From Alcaligenes pakistanensis (GTDB taxonomy: Bacteria; Pseudomonadota; Gammaproteobacteria; Burkholderiales; Burkholderiaceae_B): 64,000 nt of DNA. Position numbers and translations under genes: made by a program. Location of the stretch: NCBI RefSeq assembly GCF_014652815.1, contig NZ_BMZN01000001.1, forward strand, positions 790,888 to 854,887, in the 5' to 3' direction. Shown here piece after piece: positions 9,585 to 21,893 of this stretch; positions within the stretch are counted from its first letter, which is position 1; every line of letters starts with the position of its first letter. The notes below the pieces were generated by a model. That model saw nothing but the letters and a program-made list of their open reading frames with translations, was not told where the DNA came from and did not search any database.

Positions 9585-10298
9585 ATGACACGGGCTGCCC
9601 TGGATATTGAGAATTTATACGCCTGGCACCGAGAGTTTCCGCTCTTGCGCGGTTTGAATTTACAAGTTGCCCAAGGTGAAGTTTGCACCGTCCTGAGCCG
9701 TAACCGGGCTGGCCGCAGCGCAATGCTACGTGCCATGGTGGGATTAACCGATAGCCGTCGTGGCTCCATACGCATTCAAGGCACCGAAGCCATCCATCTA
9801 AACCAGCATCAATTATCTGATCTGGGAGTGGGCTACAGTCCTTACGAACAAAGTATCTTTACCGGCCTGAGCTGCGAGGAGAACCTGCTGCTCCCCCCTG
9901 CCATCGGCACGACCTTGGGCGGTGGCATGTCTCTGGTACAAATCTACGAGCTTTTGCCCAGCTTGGAGCAACGTCGCCACCATATGGCGGCCCAGCTCTC
10001 CACGGGCGAACAAAAAGTCCTGGCTATTGCCCGTTTGCTGCGTACCGGCGTGAATCTACTCTTATTGGATAAGGTGTCAGAAGGTTTGGCGCCGATTCAG
10101 GCACAGGCACTGGCCAAGCTGATCTGCTCTTTGCGCAGCGAAGGCTACACCATTGTGCTGGCGGAGCAATGCCCGCAATTCTCCGCAGAGTTCAGCGATC
10201 ACTTCCATGTTCTGGAGCAAGGGCAGATTGTGGAACGCTTTAGCGGTAGCGAACTGGGCCATAAACACGAAGCGCTACACGCACTCCTGGGCGTCTGA
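9585..10298 (+). CDS. Orphan LivF-like ABC protein with degenerate ATPase motifs
   Basis: A 237 aa protein clearly related to LivF ATP-binding subunits, but with the catalytic motifs altered. Walker A reads SRNRAGRSA (residues 38-46) where the family has G-x-N-G-A-G-K-S-T, so the essential Lys is Arg. The signature is LSTGEQ instead of LSGGEQ. Walker B ends LLLLDK, replacing the catalytic Glu by Lys (K163). Length, frame and a good AGGAG ribosome site argue for a maintained protein rather than a decaying pseudogene. No permease or binding-protein gene is adjacent; the complete liv operon 1 kb away has its own canonical LivF. ATP hydrolysis is unlikely; ATP binding is uncertain. Confidence 0.8.
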   Translation: MTRAALDIENLYAWHREFPLLRGLNLQVAQGEVCTVLSRNRAGRSAMLRAMVGLTDSRRGSIRIQGTEAIHLNQHQLSDLGVGYSPYEQSIFTGLSCEENLLLPPAIGTTLGGGMSLVQIYELLPSLEQRRHHMAAQLSTGEQKVLAIARLLRTGVNLLLLDKVSEGLAPIQAQALAKLICSLRSEGYTIVLAEQCPQFSAEFSDHFHVLEQGQIVERFSGSELGHKHEALHALLGV

Positions 10299-10481
10299 GC
10301 GCATCACATTAAGGCCCTTAACCCCTCCCCGCCGGGAACCTGGCACTAAGCCCTGAGAGACTCTGCTATACAGCGCGCAATTGACCCGCCAAGTCCTGGA
10401 GGCTTCTATTTTTGGGCTGTTACCAAGTGATGCTAAAAAAAGACAGTGGGGTCAAATCAGGCTGCAATGAATCTTGCCTAC

Positions 10482-10495
10482 TTGATCTACAACAA
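10482..10495. promoter_or_regulatory. FNR/ANR-like box 1 upstream of ompW
   Basis: TTGATCTACAACAA matches the FNR consensus TTGAT-N4-ATCAA at 9 of 10 positions. It lies 100 bases before the ompW start and 41 bp (centre to centre) upstream of box 2. Confidence 0.5.
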
Positions 10496-10522
10496 GGTCA
10501 GGCGGCCAACTACTTCTGAAGC

Positions 10523-10536
10523 TTGCTTTGGATCAA
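10523..10536. promoter_or_regulatory. FNR/ANR-like box 2 upstream of ompW
   Basis: TTGCTTTGGATCAA matches TTGAT-N4-ATCAA at 8 of 10 positions. Its centre is ~65 bases before the ompW ATG, so a start site near 10571 would place it at -41.5, the class II activation position. No strong -10 hexamer is evident there. Confidence 0.5.
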
Positions 10537-10594
10537 GTCCAGCGCAGCCCCCCTCATGCACTCTGTAGGCTTTACACATCCCTACGGAGCTACT

Positions 10595-11236
10595 ATGAAA
10601 ACCCGCCACTTGTTACCCGGTCTGCACCTGTCCTTGCTCGCAGTCGGGCTGGCAGCTGTCTTGTATGCCCCCCAAGGCCAAACACACGAAGCGGGTGATT
10701 TCTTGCTCAAAGCCGGTGTGACCTGGGTGGCTCCCAAATCCAATAATGGCTCGGTCGCCAACGGCACCGTGGATCTGGACGTGGGCAATAATGCACGCCC
10801 CAGCTTCTCGCTGACCTATATGGCAACCCGCAACATTGGCGTGGAACTGCTGGGTGCATTCCCCTTCCAGCACAATATTGACAGCAATCTGGGCCGTATC
10901 GGCAAGACCAAACACTTGCCCCCTACCCTGAGCCTGCAATATCACTTCTTGCCTGATAGCGACTTCCAACCCTATGTGGGCGTGGGCGTGAACTACACCA
11001 TGTTCTTTGACACCGAATCGCGTGGTGCACTGGCTGGCTCCGACCTGAAGCTGAAAAACAGCTGGGGTTTTGCAGCCCAGGTCGGCGTAGATTACAAGCT
11101 GGACAAGAACTGGTTCCTGAATGCCGATGTACGCTACATCAGCATCCGCCCAGACGTGAAGCTGAACGGCCAGTCCATTGGCAAAGCCAAGCTGGACCCC
11201 GTGGTTGCCACCATCGGGATCGGCTACCGCTTCTAA
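10595..11236 (+). CDS. ompW: OmpW family outer membrane protein
   Basis: Eight-stranded outer-membrane beta-barrel, 213 aa from the ATG at 10595, which follows ACGGAG at good spacing. An earlier in-frame start at 10523 would add a non-signal-like extension. A signal peptide covers roughly residues 1-31. Family features are an N-terminal [13 protein letters not shown] strand, [11 protein letters not shown] and the C-terminal barrel strand ending GIGYRF with terminal Phe. Two FNR-like boxes lie upstream. The stop overlaps the stop of convergent livF by four bases. Confidence 0.92.
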   Translation: MKTRHLLPGLHLSLLAVGLAAVLYAPQGQTHEAGDFLLKAGVTWVAPKSNNGSVANGTVDLDVGNNARPSFSLTYMATRNIGVELLGAFPFQHNIDSNLGRIGKTKHLPPTLSLQYHFLPDSDFQPYVGVGVNYTMFFDTESRGALAGSDLKLKNSWGFAAQVGVDYKLDKNWFLNADVRYISIRPDVKLNGQSIGKAKLDPVVATIGIGYRF

Positions 11237-12015
11237 GCGTTCGCCTCTTCCTGCTCGCGTTTGCCCTGCCCCAAGCCCAGATAGCTTTCTATCACTCGGG
11301 GATTATGGGCCAGGTCAGACGCAGGGCCTTGCAACACCACATCGCCCGTCTCCAGTACATAGCCATAGTCAGCCACTTGCAAAGCGGCACGAGCATTTTG
11401 CTCGACCAGCAAGATGGCCACACCGGTACTGCGCAGCCGGGCGATGATCATGAAGATCTCCCGCACCACACGCGGCGCTAGACCCAGGCTGGGTTCATCC
11501 AGCATCAGTACTTTGGGTTGCGCCATCAAGGCACGGCCCACGGCCAGCATCTGCCGCTCCCCACCCGATAATGTCCCGGCCAACTGCGTACGACGCTCTT
11601 TCAGGCGTGGAAACAGGGTGTAGACCTTGTCCATGGTGTCGCGCCAGCCTGGATGACGAGCGCGATACAGGCGGAAACCACCTAACAACAAATTGTCTTC
11701 AACCGTCATGCTGCCAAACAGCTCACGACGCTCCGGCACCAGGGAGATGCCAGCCGCCACACGGCGTTCCACTTCCCAGTGGCTGATCTCCTGGCCTTCG
11801 TACTGTACCGAGCCCGTGCTGCGACCCACGCTGGGCAAAGAGCCCATCATGGCGTTAAGCAAGGTGGATTTACCGGCGCCATTGGCACCAATAACGGTCA
11901 CGATGCTGCCGGCGCGTACGTCCAGGCTGGCACCCATTACGGCACTGACTTTGCCGTATTGAGCCGCCAGATTATCCACCTTCAAAATAATATCGTTCGA
12001 TTGTGCTGAACTCAT
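11233..12015 (-). CDS. livF: Branched-chain amino acid ABC transporter, ATP-binding protein LivF
   Basis: Cytoplasmic ATPase subunit, 260 aa, of the leucine/isoleucine/valine importer. Canonical Walker A (GANGAGKST), signature LSGGERQML and Walker [13 protein letters not shown] contrast with the degenerate paralogue at 9585. The start overlaps the stop of the livMG gene (ATGA, 12012-12015), indicating translational coupling. It is the last gene of the livK-H-MG-F operon. Confidence 0.95.
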   Translation of the reverse strand: MSSAQSNDIILKVDNLAAQYGKVSAVMGASLDVRAGSIVTVIGANGAGKSTLLNAMMGSLPSVGRSTGSVQYEGQEISHWEVERRVAAGISLVPERRELFGSMTVEDNLLLGGFRLYRARHPGWRDTMDKVYTLFPRLKERRTQLAGTLSGGERQMLAVGRALMAQPKVLMLDEPSLGLAPRVVREIFMIIARLRSTGVAILLVEQNARAALQVADYGYVLETGDVVLQGPASDLAHNPRVIESYLGLGQGKREQEEANA

Positions 12016-13844
12016 AACGCTGCTCCTGCCGAGGCGGGCTCATTGACCTGATCCAGATCCAGGTCGTCATCAATACCACCCAGGTAGGCTTCCAGCACAG
12101 CTGGATTTTCCTGAATTTCCTTGGGCAAACCTTCGGCCAGCTTGGTGCCAAAATCCATGACAACCAGCTTGTCCGTCAAATTCATGACAAAGTCCATGTC
12201 ATGCTCGACCAGCAAAATACTCATGCCTTCGCTACGCAGCTGATCCAGCACTTTGGCCAGTTCCTGCTTCTCTTTGTAGCGCAGACCCGCAGCCGGTTCA
12301 TCCAGCAGCAGGAGCAGAGGGTCGGATGCCAGAGCACGGGCAATTTCCAAAATACGCTGCTGGCCCAAAGCCAGATTGCCGGCCTCTTCGTACAGGTAGT
12401 CACCCAAGCCCACACGCTGCAACTGAACCGCCGCTTCATGCAGCAGCTCTGCTTCACTGCGGCGCTCGGTGTGCAATACCGCCGACACCACACCGACCTT
12501 ACGACGCAAGTGAGCGCCTAGCGCCACGTTCTCCAGAACGGTCATCGTCGGCAAGAGTTGCACATGCTGAAAAGTCCGACCGACACCCAAGCGTGAAATT
12601 TCACGCGCAGGCTGACCATCAATACGCTTGCCCAGAAAACTGACCTGACCGCTGGTTGCCGACAAAACGCCGGTAATCAGGTTGAAGGTCGTGCTTTTGC
12701 CCGCACCGTTAGGACCGATCAACCCCATGATTTGACCTGCATTCAAGGTGAAGCTGATGTCATTCACGGCAACCAGACCACCAAACTCTTTGCGGATCTT
12801 GTTTACTTCCAGGACCAGCGAACCGGCCTCGGGACGCTCACGCTGAGGCAAGGGTTCTGCCTGGGGTGGCGCAGCCTGATTGCGCTTTGCTGCACCGAAG
12901 ACCTGCTCCCAGGCCTTGTGCAAGATCGGCCACAGACCATCGCGGGCGTACTGCAAAATCAAGACCATCAAGATGCCGAATACGATCAGCTCGAAGTTGA
13001 TATCGGTATTGAGCAGCTTGGGCAACCAGTTCTGCAACTGATCCTTCAGGCTCAGCACCAAGGCCGAACCCAATACCGCTCCCCACACACTGCCTGCTCC
13101 GCCCAAGACAGCCATAAACAGGTATTCAATACCGTAGTTCAGGCCAAAGGGGCTGGGTGACACAGCGCGTTGGTAGTGGGCGTATAGCCAACCCGACACA
13201 CAAGCCAGCAAGGCAGCGTAGACAAAGACAATGACCTTGTAATTGGCCATATTCACGCCAAAGGACTCCGCCATGCCGCTGCCATGTTTCAAGGCACGAA
13301 TCGCACGGCCAGGACGGGAGTTCAGCAAGTTACGCGTCCCCCACATGGCCAGCAAAGCAAATGCCCAGATCAGGTAGTAAATATTCCGGCCCGAGGCCAG
13401 GGAAATACCAAAGAACTCCAAAGGAGCAATACCGGAAATACCGTCGTACTGGCCCAAGAACTCCAGGTTGCCGAACAAGTAGTACAGAGCCAGGCCCCAT
13501 GCCAATGTACACAGAGGCAAGAAATGGCCGGACAACCGCAGCGTGATCGCCCCCAGCAGGTAGGCCACCATCATGGTGATCGCCACCCCAATCAGCAGAT
13601 TGAACCAGGGCGACCAGCCCAGGCGGGCAGTCAGATACGCCGTGGTGTAGGCACCCAGGCCCACAAAAGCCGCTTGACCAAAGGAAGTCAGACCACCCAC
13701 CCCGGTCAACAAAACCAGGCCCAGAACGACCAGGCTGGTCAAACCAATATAGTTAAGCTGGGTAATCCAGAACTCGGGCGTTGCGCCCAGTTGAGGCAAG
13801 ACCAATAGAACAGCAATAAACAGTAGCGTCAGCAAGTGTCTCAT
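12012..13844 (-). CDS. livM-livG: Fused LivM permease - LivG ATPase of the branched-chain amino acid transporter
   Basis: One 610 aa chain joins two subunits that are separate in E. coli. Residues ~1-305 are a LivM-type permease with about eight to nine hydrophobic helices. A hydrophilic Pro/Gln-rich linker (~320-340) follows, then a LivG-type ATPase: Walker [11 protein letters not shown] (~377-385), signature LALGQQRIL, Walker [12 protein letters not shown]. The reading frame is continuous with no sign of frameshift. It begins 5 bases after livH and overlaps livF by 4. Confidence 0.93.
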   Translation of the reverse strand: MRHLLTLLFIAVLLVLPQLGATPEFWITQLNYIGLTSLVVLGLVLLTGVGGLTSFGQAAFVGLGAYTTAYLTARLGWSPWFNLLIGVAITMMVAYLLGAITLRLSGHFLPLCTLAWGLALYYLFGNLEFLGQYDGISGIAPLEFFGISLASGRNIYYLIWAFALLAMWGTRNLLNSRPGRAIRALKHGSGMAESFGVNMANYKVIVFVYAALLACVSGWLYAHYQRAVSPSPFGLNYGIEYLFMAVLGGAGSVWGAVLGSALVLSLKDQLQNWLPKLLNTDINFELIVFGILMVLILQYARDGLWPILHKAWEQVFGAAKRNQAAPPQAEPLPQRERPEAGSLVLEVNKIRKEFGGLVAVNDISFTLNAGQIMGLIGPNGAGKSTTFNLITGVLSATSGQVSFLGKRIDGQPAREISRLGVGRTFQHVQLLPTMTVLENVALGAHLRRKVGVVSAVLHTERRSEAELLHEAAVQLQRVGLGDYLYEEAGNLALGQQRILEIARALASDPLLLLLDEPAAGLRYKEKQELAKVLDQLRSEGMSILLVEHDMDFVMNLTDKLVVMDFGTKLAEGLPKEIQENPAVLEAYLGGIDDDLDLDQVNEPASAGAAL

Positions 13845-13849
13845 GTGAT

Positions 13850-14887
13850 TTACTCCTCATCATCCACGTGCTTGCTACCGAAGGAGCGCCACAACAACAC
13901 CGGTATCACCATGGTAAATACAATGACTTCTTTATAGGCACTGGCCCAGAAAGACGAAAACGCCTCCAGAACACCCAGGAACAAGGCTCCGAACAGGGTA
14001 GCGGGGTAACTGATCAGACCGCCAAAAATCGCCGCCACAAAGCCTTTAAGGCCAATCAGAAAGCCCGTGTCGTAGTAGATGGTCGTTACAGGGGCGATCA
14101 GCATGCCGGACAAGGCACCAATGGCTGCAGCCAGGGTGAAGGTCAGGGAGCCGGACATATTCGTGCTGATACCCACCAGACGGGCACCACGACGGTTCAC
14201 GGCTGTGGCACGCAAAGCGCGACCATAGAGGGTCTTACCGAAAAAGCCCCACAAAGCCAGAATCAGCAGCACGCAGGCGCCCATTACAAAGAAGGTTTGT
14301 GCGGACCAGCTCACTGCGCCCAAAGAAATCTCACCTTCCATGAAGGGGGGCGTACGCCAGCCTTCCGGACCAAAAAACACCAGACCCAGACCGGTCAGCG
14401 CAAAGTGCACCGCTACCGAAGTAATCAGCAGCACCAGCACACTGGCTTCGGCAATAGGCTGATACACCAGGCGATACACCATCGGACCCAGCGGGATCAC
14501 GACAGCCAGGGAGAACAGCACGGCAACCCACAAGGGCAGCTGCGAGCTGACAATCGCCGGGGCAGCGAAGTATACGGCCACGGGGATCACGATATTGACC
14601 AGGAACTTGCGTGGCATACCCGCAAGACTACGACTGCGCCAGGCAGACAGCAGTTCCAGCAAGAACACCAGAGCACCGGCGATCAATAGCAAAATAACCG
14701 TTCCCGGCATACGACCATTGACCACAAAAGCCAGGGTCAAGGCGCCAAAGGTGACGAACTCACCTTGCGGGATAAAAATGACGCGGGTAACTAGGAAAAC
14801 CAGAACCAGGGCGAGCCCGAGCAAGGCATAGATGGCGCCATTCAATATGCCATCCTGCAACAAAATTAAAGCAATGGTGGTATCCAT
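13850..14887 (-). CDS. livH: Branched-chain amino acid ABC transporter permease LivH
   Basis: Inner-membrane permease of 345 aa from the ATG at 14887 ([20 protein letters not shown]), which has AGGAT at suitable distance; an upstream in-frame ATG at 14920 would add 11 residues. It shows multiple hydrophobic helices and the permease loop [19 protein letters not shown]. It is longer than E. coli LivH by some 35 residues, mostly through an inserted hydrophobic segment around residues 70-105. It is separated from livK by a terminator hairpin. Confidence 0.92.
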   Translation of the reverse strand: MDTTIALILLQDGILNGAIYALLGLALVLVFLVTRVIFIPQGEFVTFGALTLAFVVNGRMPGTVILLLIAGALVFLLELLSAWRSRSLAGMPRKFLVNIVIPVAVYFAAPAIVSSQLPLWVAVLFSLAVVIPLGPMVYRLVYQPIAEASVLVLLITSVAVHFALTGLGLVFFGPEGWRTPPFMEGEISLGAVSWSAQTFFVMGACVLLILALWGFFGKTLYGRALRATAVNRRGARLVGISTNMSGSLTFTLAAAIGALSGMLIAPVTTIYYDTGFLIGLKGFVAAIFGGLISYPATLFGALFLGVLEAFSSFWASAYKEVIVFTMVIPVLLWRSFGSKHVDDEE

Positions 14888-14985
14888 GTCGGACAACATC
14901 CTGTACAACAAAAAGGGCAAAGGGCTTACGGTAACGCAGGCCTGTAGCGGGAACGGGTGCCAGGATCAGCCAGCACCCGCCTTGG

Positions 14986-15013
14986 AAAAAACCGGCTTTT
15001 GAGCCGGTTTTTG
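14986..15013 (-). terminator. Intra-operon terminator between livK and livH
   Basis: Perfect stem AAAACCGGCT / AGCCGGTTTT, loop TTTG, followed on the minus strand by an unbroken T-run. It sits 12 bases after the livK stop, so it should end most livK transcripts and let a fraction continue into the transporter genes. Confidence 0.85.
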
Positions 15014-15024
15014 CCTGTCAGATA

Positions 15025-16194
15025 TTACAGATCAGGCTGATACGTCCATTTACCGTCGACCACTTTCACAATGACGTGGGCACGTTTGTCCAGACCGGCA
15101 TGGTCGGTTGGGGACATCGTGAACACACCTTGGGAAGCAGCCAGCTCCTTGGTCTGTTCCAGAGCGTCACGCAGGGCAGCGCGGAACTCAGGAGTACCGG
15201 GTTTGGCACCGGATTTCAGAGCGACTGGAATGGCTTCGGTCACGAGCAGACCAGCATCCCACATATGGCCACCGAAAGTATTGATGGAGCCTGCACCGTA
15301 CTTGGCTTCATATTTTTCCTTGTAGTCCATGGCGGTCTTTTTCACCGAGCTGCTATCAGGCAGTTGTTCGGCAACCAGCAAAGGACCGGCTGGCAGGATC
15401 ATGTCATTACAGTCTTTACCACACACGCGCAGCACGTCGCTGTTAGCGGCACCGTGTGTTTGGTAAATGATGCCCGCGTAGCCACGGCCTTTCAGTTCGC
15501 GCTGAGGCAAGGCAACAGGCGTACCGGAACCGGCGATCAGCACCGCATCAGGCTTGGTGCCAAGCAGCTTCAGAACCTGACCTGTCACGCTGGTGTCGTT
15601 ACGGCCATAGCGCTCGGCGCCCAGCACTTTAATGCCTTTGGCTTCAGCCGCTTCGGTAATCACATTCAGCCAGCCATCACCGTAGGCATCGTTGTAACCA
15701 ATAAAGCCCAGGGTTTTGACGTTTTGCTTGACCATGGCTTCAGCCAGGGCACCGGCCATCAACTGGTCATTCTGAGGGGTCTTGAACACCCAGGTACGAG
15801 CGCCTTCAACCGGATCAACAATCTTGGCGTTGGCGGCCACGCTGATCATAGGCGTTTTGGTTTCGCCAGCCACGTCCACCATGGCCAGGGAGCCTGGAGT
15901 CACGGAAGTACCGATCACCACGTCCACTTTGTCGTCAGTGATGAGCTTGCGCATATTGCGTACGGCAACCGTGGTATCGGTTGCATCGTCCAGCACGATG
16001 TATTCAATTTTCTGCCCGGCCACTTCGGTAGGCAGCAGGCTGACTGTATTGCGCTCAGGAATGCCCAGCGAGGCCGCCGGTCCTGTTGCCGCCACCGTCA
16101 CACCCACTTTGATCTGCGCGGACACCGCCACGGGCAGGCACAAAGCCAGGGCTGCAGCCAATGTCGTCAGGCGCCCAGTAGAAATGCAGTTCAT
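15025..16194 (-). CDS. livK: Branched-chain amino acid ABC transporter substrate-binding protein
   Basis: Periplasmic binding protein, 389 aa from ATG 16194 (GGGAG eight bases upstream; an ATG at 16218 is also in frame). The signal peptide MNCISTGRLTTLAAALALCL...VSA probably ends near residue 27. The mature part begins QIKVGVTVAATGPAASLGIPE, characteristic of the peripheral-binding fold (Peripla_BP_6). It feeds LivH/LivMG/LivF; the true ligand (Leu/Ile/Val, another amino acid or an amide) cannot be fixed from sequence. Confidence 0.93.
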   Translation of the reverse strand: MNCISTGRLTTLAAALALCLPVAVSAQIKVGVTVAATGPAASLGIPERNTVSLLPTEVAGQKIEYIVLDDATDTTVAVRNMRKLITDDKVDVVIGTSVTPGSLAMVDVAGETKTPMISVAANAKIVDPVEGARTWVFKTPQNDQLMAGALAEAMVKQNVKTLGFIGYNDAYGDGWLNVITEAAEAKGIKVLGAERYGRNDTSVTGQVLKLLGTKPDAVLIAGSGTPVALPQRELKGRGYAGIIYQTHGAANSDVLRVCGKDCNDMILPAGPLLVAEQLPDSSSVKKTAMDYKEKYEAKYGAGSINTFGGHMWDAGLLVTEAIPVALKSGAKPGTPEFRAALRDALEQTKELAASQGVFTMSPTDHAGLDKRAHVIVKVVDGKWTYQPDL

Positions 16195-16523
16195 CCTTTT
16201 CTCCCAATATTTGTTCATTGTTGTGGACCGGATTTAGCGGTCAAAAATCGTAATACAGATAATCACCAGCACATACCAGAAACGTATCAAGTCACGCGGA
16301 TTTCAGATATTGGTGTTTACCTTAAATATTAAAAGTTTAAATATTGCACTAACTAAAGTGATAGCTCACTAATTAAGTGCGCCCAACGAGCATTTTCCTG
16401 CTTAGGCCTCTATTACTGCCTGGCACTTTGGAACCCTCTGCTCCAAACGCACTCTAATTGTCGATTACTATGTAGGACTGCGCCTCCTGTAGGCATTGAT
16501 CTGTTTTTCATAAGGCAGCACAC
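16195..16523. other. Divergent regulatory region livK / msrB (329 bp, no gene)
   Basis: AT-rich spacer between divergent livK and msrB. It contains the direct repeat AAATATT (16324-16345) and a nested palindrome at 16346-16380. No ORF with coding character is seen. Confidence 0.6.
16346..16380. promoter_or_regulatory. Nested inverted repeat upstream of livK/msrB (candidate operator)
   Basis: Outer arms GCACT (16346-16350) and AGTGC (16376-16380) enclose inner arms AGTGA (16357-16361) and TCACT (16366-16370). The pattern is nearly symmetric around 16363. It resembles a CRP site but has a 4-nt instead of a 6-nt spacer. The regulator is unknown. Confidence 0.4.
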
Positions 16524-16919
16524 GTGGAAAAAGTACGCAAAACCGAGGCCGAGTGGCGTGCCCAACTCAGCCCTGAAGAATTCTATGTCACCCGTCAAAA
16601 AGGCACGGAACGCCCTTTTACCGGCCGCTACTGGGACACCACAACTGCCGGAATTTATCGCTGTGTCGGTTGTGGGACGGCTCTGTTTGCCTCGGACACC
16701 AAATTTGATGCGGGTTGCGGCTGGCCCAGCTACTTCACCCCTCTGAACCCCGACAATGTGCGCGAAGAGCAGGATGTCAGCCACGGCATGCGCCGTACCG
16801 AAGTGCTGTGCAATGTCTGCGATGCCCATTTAGGCCACGTCTTTGAAGACGGCCCGCCCCCCACTGGGCTACGATATTGCATTAACTCCCTGTCGATGAC
16901 CTTTGAACCTGAAGCATGA
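16524..16919 (+). CDS. msrB: Peptide-methionine (R)-S-oxide reductase MsrB
   Basis: Repairs methionine-R-sulfoxide in proteins. A 131 aa single-domain enzyme. Two zinc CxxC pairs (CVGCG and CNVCD), CGWPSYF, and the catalytic Cys in RYCINSLSM are all present, together with [14 protein letters not shown]. Start GTG at 16524 follows AAGGCAG. Four-base overlap (ATGA) with yciB downstream starts an operon msrB-yciB-bolA. Confidence 0.96.
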   Translation: MEKVRKTEAEWRAQLSPEEFYVTRQKGTERPFTGRYWDTTTAGIYRCVGCGTALFASDTKFDAGCGWPSYFTPLNPDNVREEQDVSHGMRRTEVLCNVCDAHLGHVFEDGPPPTGLRYCINSLSMTFEPEA

Positions 16920-17482
16920 AGAAGCTCTTATTTGATCTATTCCCGCTCGTCCTGTTCTTTCTGGCGTTTCGCTTTTCCGATATCTATACGGCAACCGGTG
17001 TGGCCATGGCGGCCTCGGTCCTGCAGATACTCTGGTTAAAGCTCACCAGCAAAGTCATCGAGACCTCGCACTGGATCAATCTGGCGGTCATCGTCATTTT
17101 TGGCGGTGCGACCCTGTTCTTCCAAAACGATGTTTTCATTCGCTGGAAACCCACGGTGCTGTACTGGATCTTTGCCCTGGTGCTGCTGGGCGGACGCTAC
17201 CTGATGCACCGCAACCTGATGCAAAAATTCATGGGCACCCATCTGGTGTTGCCCGGCCACGTCTGGGACAAATTAAACCTGGTCTGGGCCCTGTTTTTCA
17301 TCATCACAGGTTTGGTCAATCTGTACGTTGCCTTTTCCGGCCACTTTACCGAATCCCAATGGGTCAACTTCAAGGCCTTCGGTCTGCTGGGTTTGATGCT
17401 GGTGTTTGTCGTTGCTCAATCCCTGTGGCTGGGCCGCTACCTGCAAGACTCTTCCGACAACTCCCATCCTCCCAAATCCTGA
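16916..17482 (+). CDS. yciB: Inner membrane septation protein A (YciB/IspZ)
   Basis: Integral membrane protein, 188 aa, with five hydrophobic segments. Its N-terminus ([20 protein letters not shown]) and internal FRWKP-like loop ([12 protein letters not shown]) are those of YciB/IspZ. It is linked in other bacteria to septation and envelope integrity. Overlaps msrB upstream by 4 bases; seven bases separate it from the BolA-family gene. Confidence 0.93.
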   Translation: MKKLLFDLFPLVLFFLAFRFSDIYTATGVAMAASVLQILWLKLTSKVIETSHWINLAVIVIFGGATLFFQNDVFIRWKPTVLYWIFALVLLGGRYLMHRNLMQKFMGTHLVLPGHVWDKLNLVWALFFIITGLVNLYVAFSGHFTESQWVNFKAFGLLGLMLVFVVAQSLWLGRYLQDSSDNSHPPKS

Positions 17483-17489
17483 TTTAGCC

Positions 17490-17753
17490 ATGACAGACGC
17501 GCTTGCCTCCCTGATCCACGAACGACTCCAGGCACTGGAACCGTCAGAACTGGACATCATCAATGAATCCCATCTGCACGCTGGCCATGCCGGTGCACAA
17601 GGTGGCGCAAGCCACTTTCGAGTGATCATCACCTCGAAACAATTTGATGGAATTTCAACACTGGCACGACACAGACTTGTGTATGATCGCGTCCACGATC
17701 TAATGCCTTTCCCTATTCACGCATTGGCTATTCAAGCCAAACCCACCGCTTAA
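17490..17753 (+). CDS. BolA family protein
   Basis: 87 aa from ATG 17490 (an in-frame upstream start would run back inside yciB). The BolA fold is supported by ELDIINESHLHAGHAG and the helix-turn segment VIITSKQFDGISTLARHRLVYDRV. BolA proteins usually partner monothiol glutaredoxins in Fe-S handling. It lies between yciB and a parvulin gene, an arrangement suggesting one transcript. Confidence 0.9.
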   Translation: MTDALASLIHERLQALEPSELDIINESHLHAGHAGAQGGASHFRVIITSKQFDGISTLARHRLVYDRVHDLMPFPIHALAIQAKPTA

Positions 17754-17761
17754 GGATGCTC

Positions 17762-18538
17762 ATGAAACGTATTGCCGCATTTGCCCTGACCTGCGCTATG
17801 GCTGCTCCCGTCTATGCCCAGACGATTGCCACCGTCAACGGCAAAAACCTCACGCAAAAAGACCTGGATCAGTTCGTTGCCGTCTTGGTCGAGCAAGGCG
17901 CCAAAGATTCGCCTGAGCTGCGCGAACAGGTCAAGCAAGAAATGGTCAACCGCCTGGCTGTGGTGCAAGCTGCTGAAAAAGCCGGTATCGACAAAACCAG
18001 CCAGGTTCAGCAAGAAACAGAACTGGCTCGCCAAAGCATTCTGGTCCGCGCATTGATGGCTGACTACTTGAAAAAGAATCCCGTCACCGACGCCGACCTG
18101 ACCAAGGAGTACAACACCATCAAGTCGATGGAAGAAGGTCAGCAGGAATACAAGGTACGCCACATTCTGGTTAAGGACGAGCAAACCGCCAAAGACCTAC
18201 TGGCCAAGATCAAGTCCAAGAAAACCAGCTTTGCTGACGCCGCCAAGAAAGACTCTATCGACACCGGTAGCGGCCAGCAAGGCGGCGATCTGGGCTGGGC
18301 TCCAAGCGCAACCTACGTTCCTGAGTTTGCTCAGGCCGTTGAGAAGATGAAGAAAGGCGAGCTGAGCGCTACTCCTGTGCAATCGCAGTTTGGCTGGCAC
18401 ATCATCCAGGTGGACGATGCCCGTCCCGTGACGTTCCCTTCGATGGCCGAAGTAAAGCCTCAGTTGGAAGAAATGATGCGTCAGCGCAAACTGGCCGAGT
18501 TCCAGCAAAAAATCCTGAAAGAAGCCAACATCAAGTAA
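17762..18538 (+). CDS. Periplasmic parvulin-type peptidyl-prolyl isomerase
   Basis: Envelope protein-folding factor, 258 aa from ATG 17762 (GGATG precedes it; a TTG-type start two codons earlier is less likely). Signal peptide MKRIAAFALTCAMAAPVYA, N-terminal helical SurA/PrsA-like chaperone part, then a parvulin domain (~120-220) with YKVRHILVKDEQTAKDLL, GGDLGW and FGWHIIQVDD. It is followed by two successive terminators. Confidence 0.93.
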   Translation: MKRIAAFALTCAMAAPVYAQTIATVNGKNLTQKDLDQFVAVLVEQGAKDSPELREQVKQEMVNRLAVVQAAEKAGIDKTSQVQQETELARQSILVRALMADYLKKNPVTDADLTKEYNTIKSMEEGQQEYKVRHILVKDEQTAKDLLAKIKSKKTSFADAAKKDSIDTGSGQQGGDLGWAPSATYVPEFAQAVEKMKKGELSATPVQSQFGWHIIQVDDARPVTFPSMAEVKPQLEEMMRQRKLAEFQQKILKEANIK

Positions 18539-18550
18539 TGGTTTCGAGTA

Positions 18551-18577
18551 CCGCTTTGCCTTTGGGCAAAGCGGTTT
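18551..18577 (+). terminator. Terminator 1 after the parvulin gene
   Basis: Perfect 10-bp stem CCGCTTTGCC / GGCAAAGCGG, loop TTTG, followed by TTTAAG. Confidence 0.8.
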
Positions 18578-18581
18578 AAGG

Positions 18582-18622
18582 ACAAACAAACATGGCGCCC
18601 CAAGGGCGCCATGTTTGTTTGT
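18582..18622. terminator. Terminator 2: 19-bp perfect hairpin between convergent genes
   Basis: Arms 18582-18600 and 18604-18622 are perfectly complementary over 19 bp with loop CAA (core ATGGCGCCC/GGGCGCCAT, outer ACAAACAAAC/GTTTGTTTGT). It lies 5 bases after terminator 1 and before the ligA stop, and could work in both directions. Confidence 0.7.
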
Positions 18623-18744
18623 AATAAAGAGCGTTCACAAAGTGTCGCTCATGGGGGTGCTTAAACCCCAAAATCAGCAGCAGATAAGCCCTAAGCTTGA
18701 AATTAGGATCAGGGCGCGGCTAGCGCACTGTGTGTACCAGTGCG

Positions 18745-21848
<3,104 letters not shown>

Positions 21849-21893
21849 TGTCAGTTCCGTCGAATCAACACTACCGGATTAAAAAAAACAGGC

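Noticed and set aside
16357-16370. CRP site upstream of livK
   Set aside because: Half-sites GTGA/TCAC are present but the spacer is 4 rather than 6 bases, which CRP does not accept.
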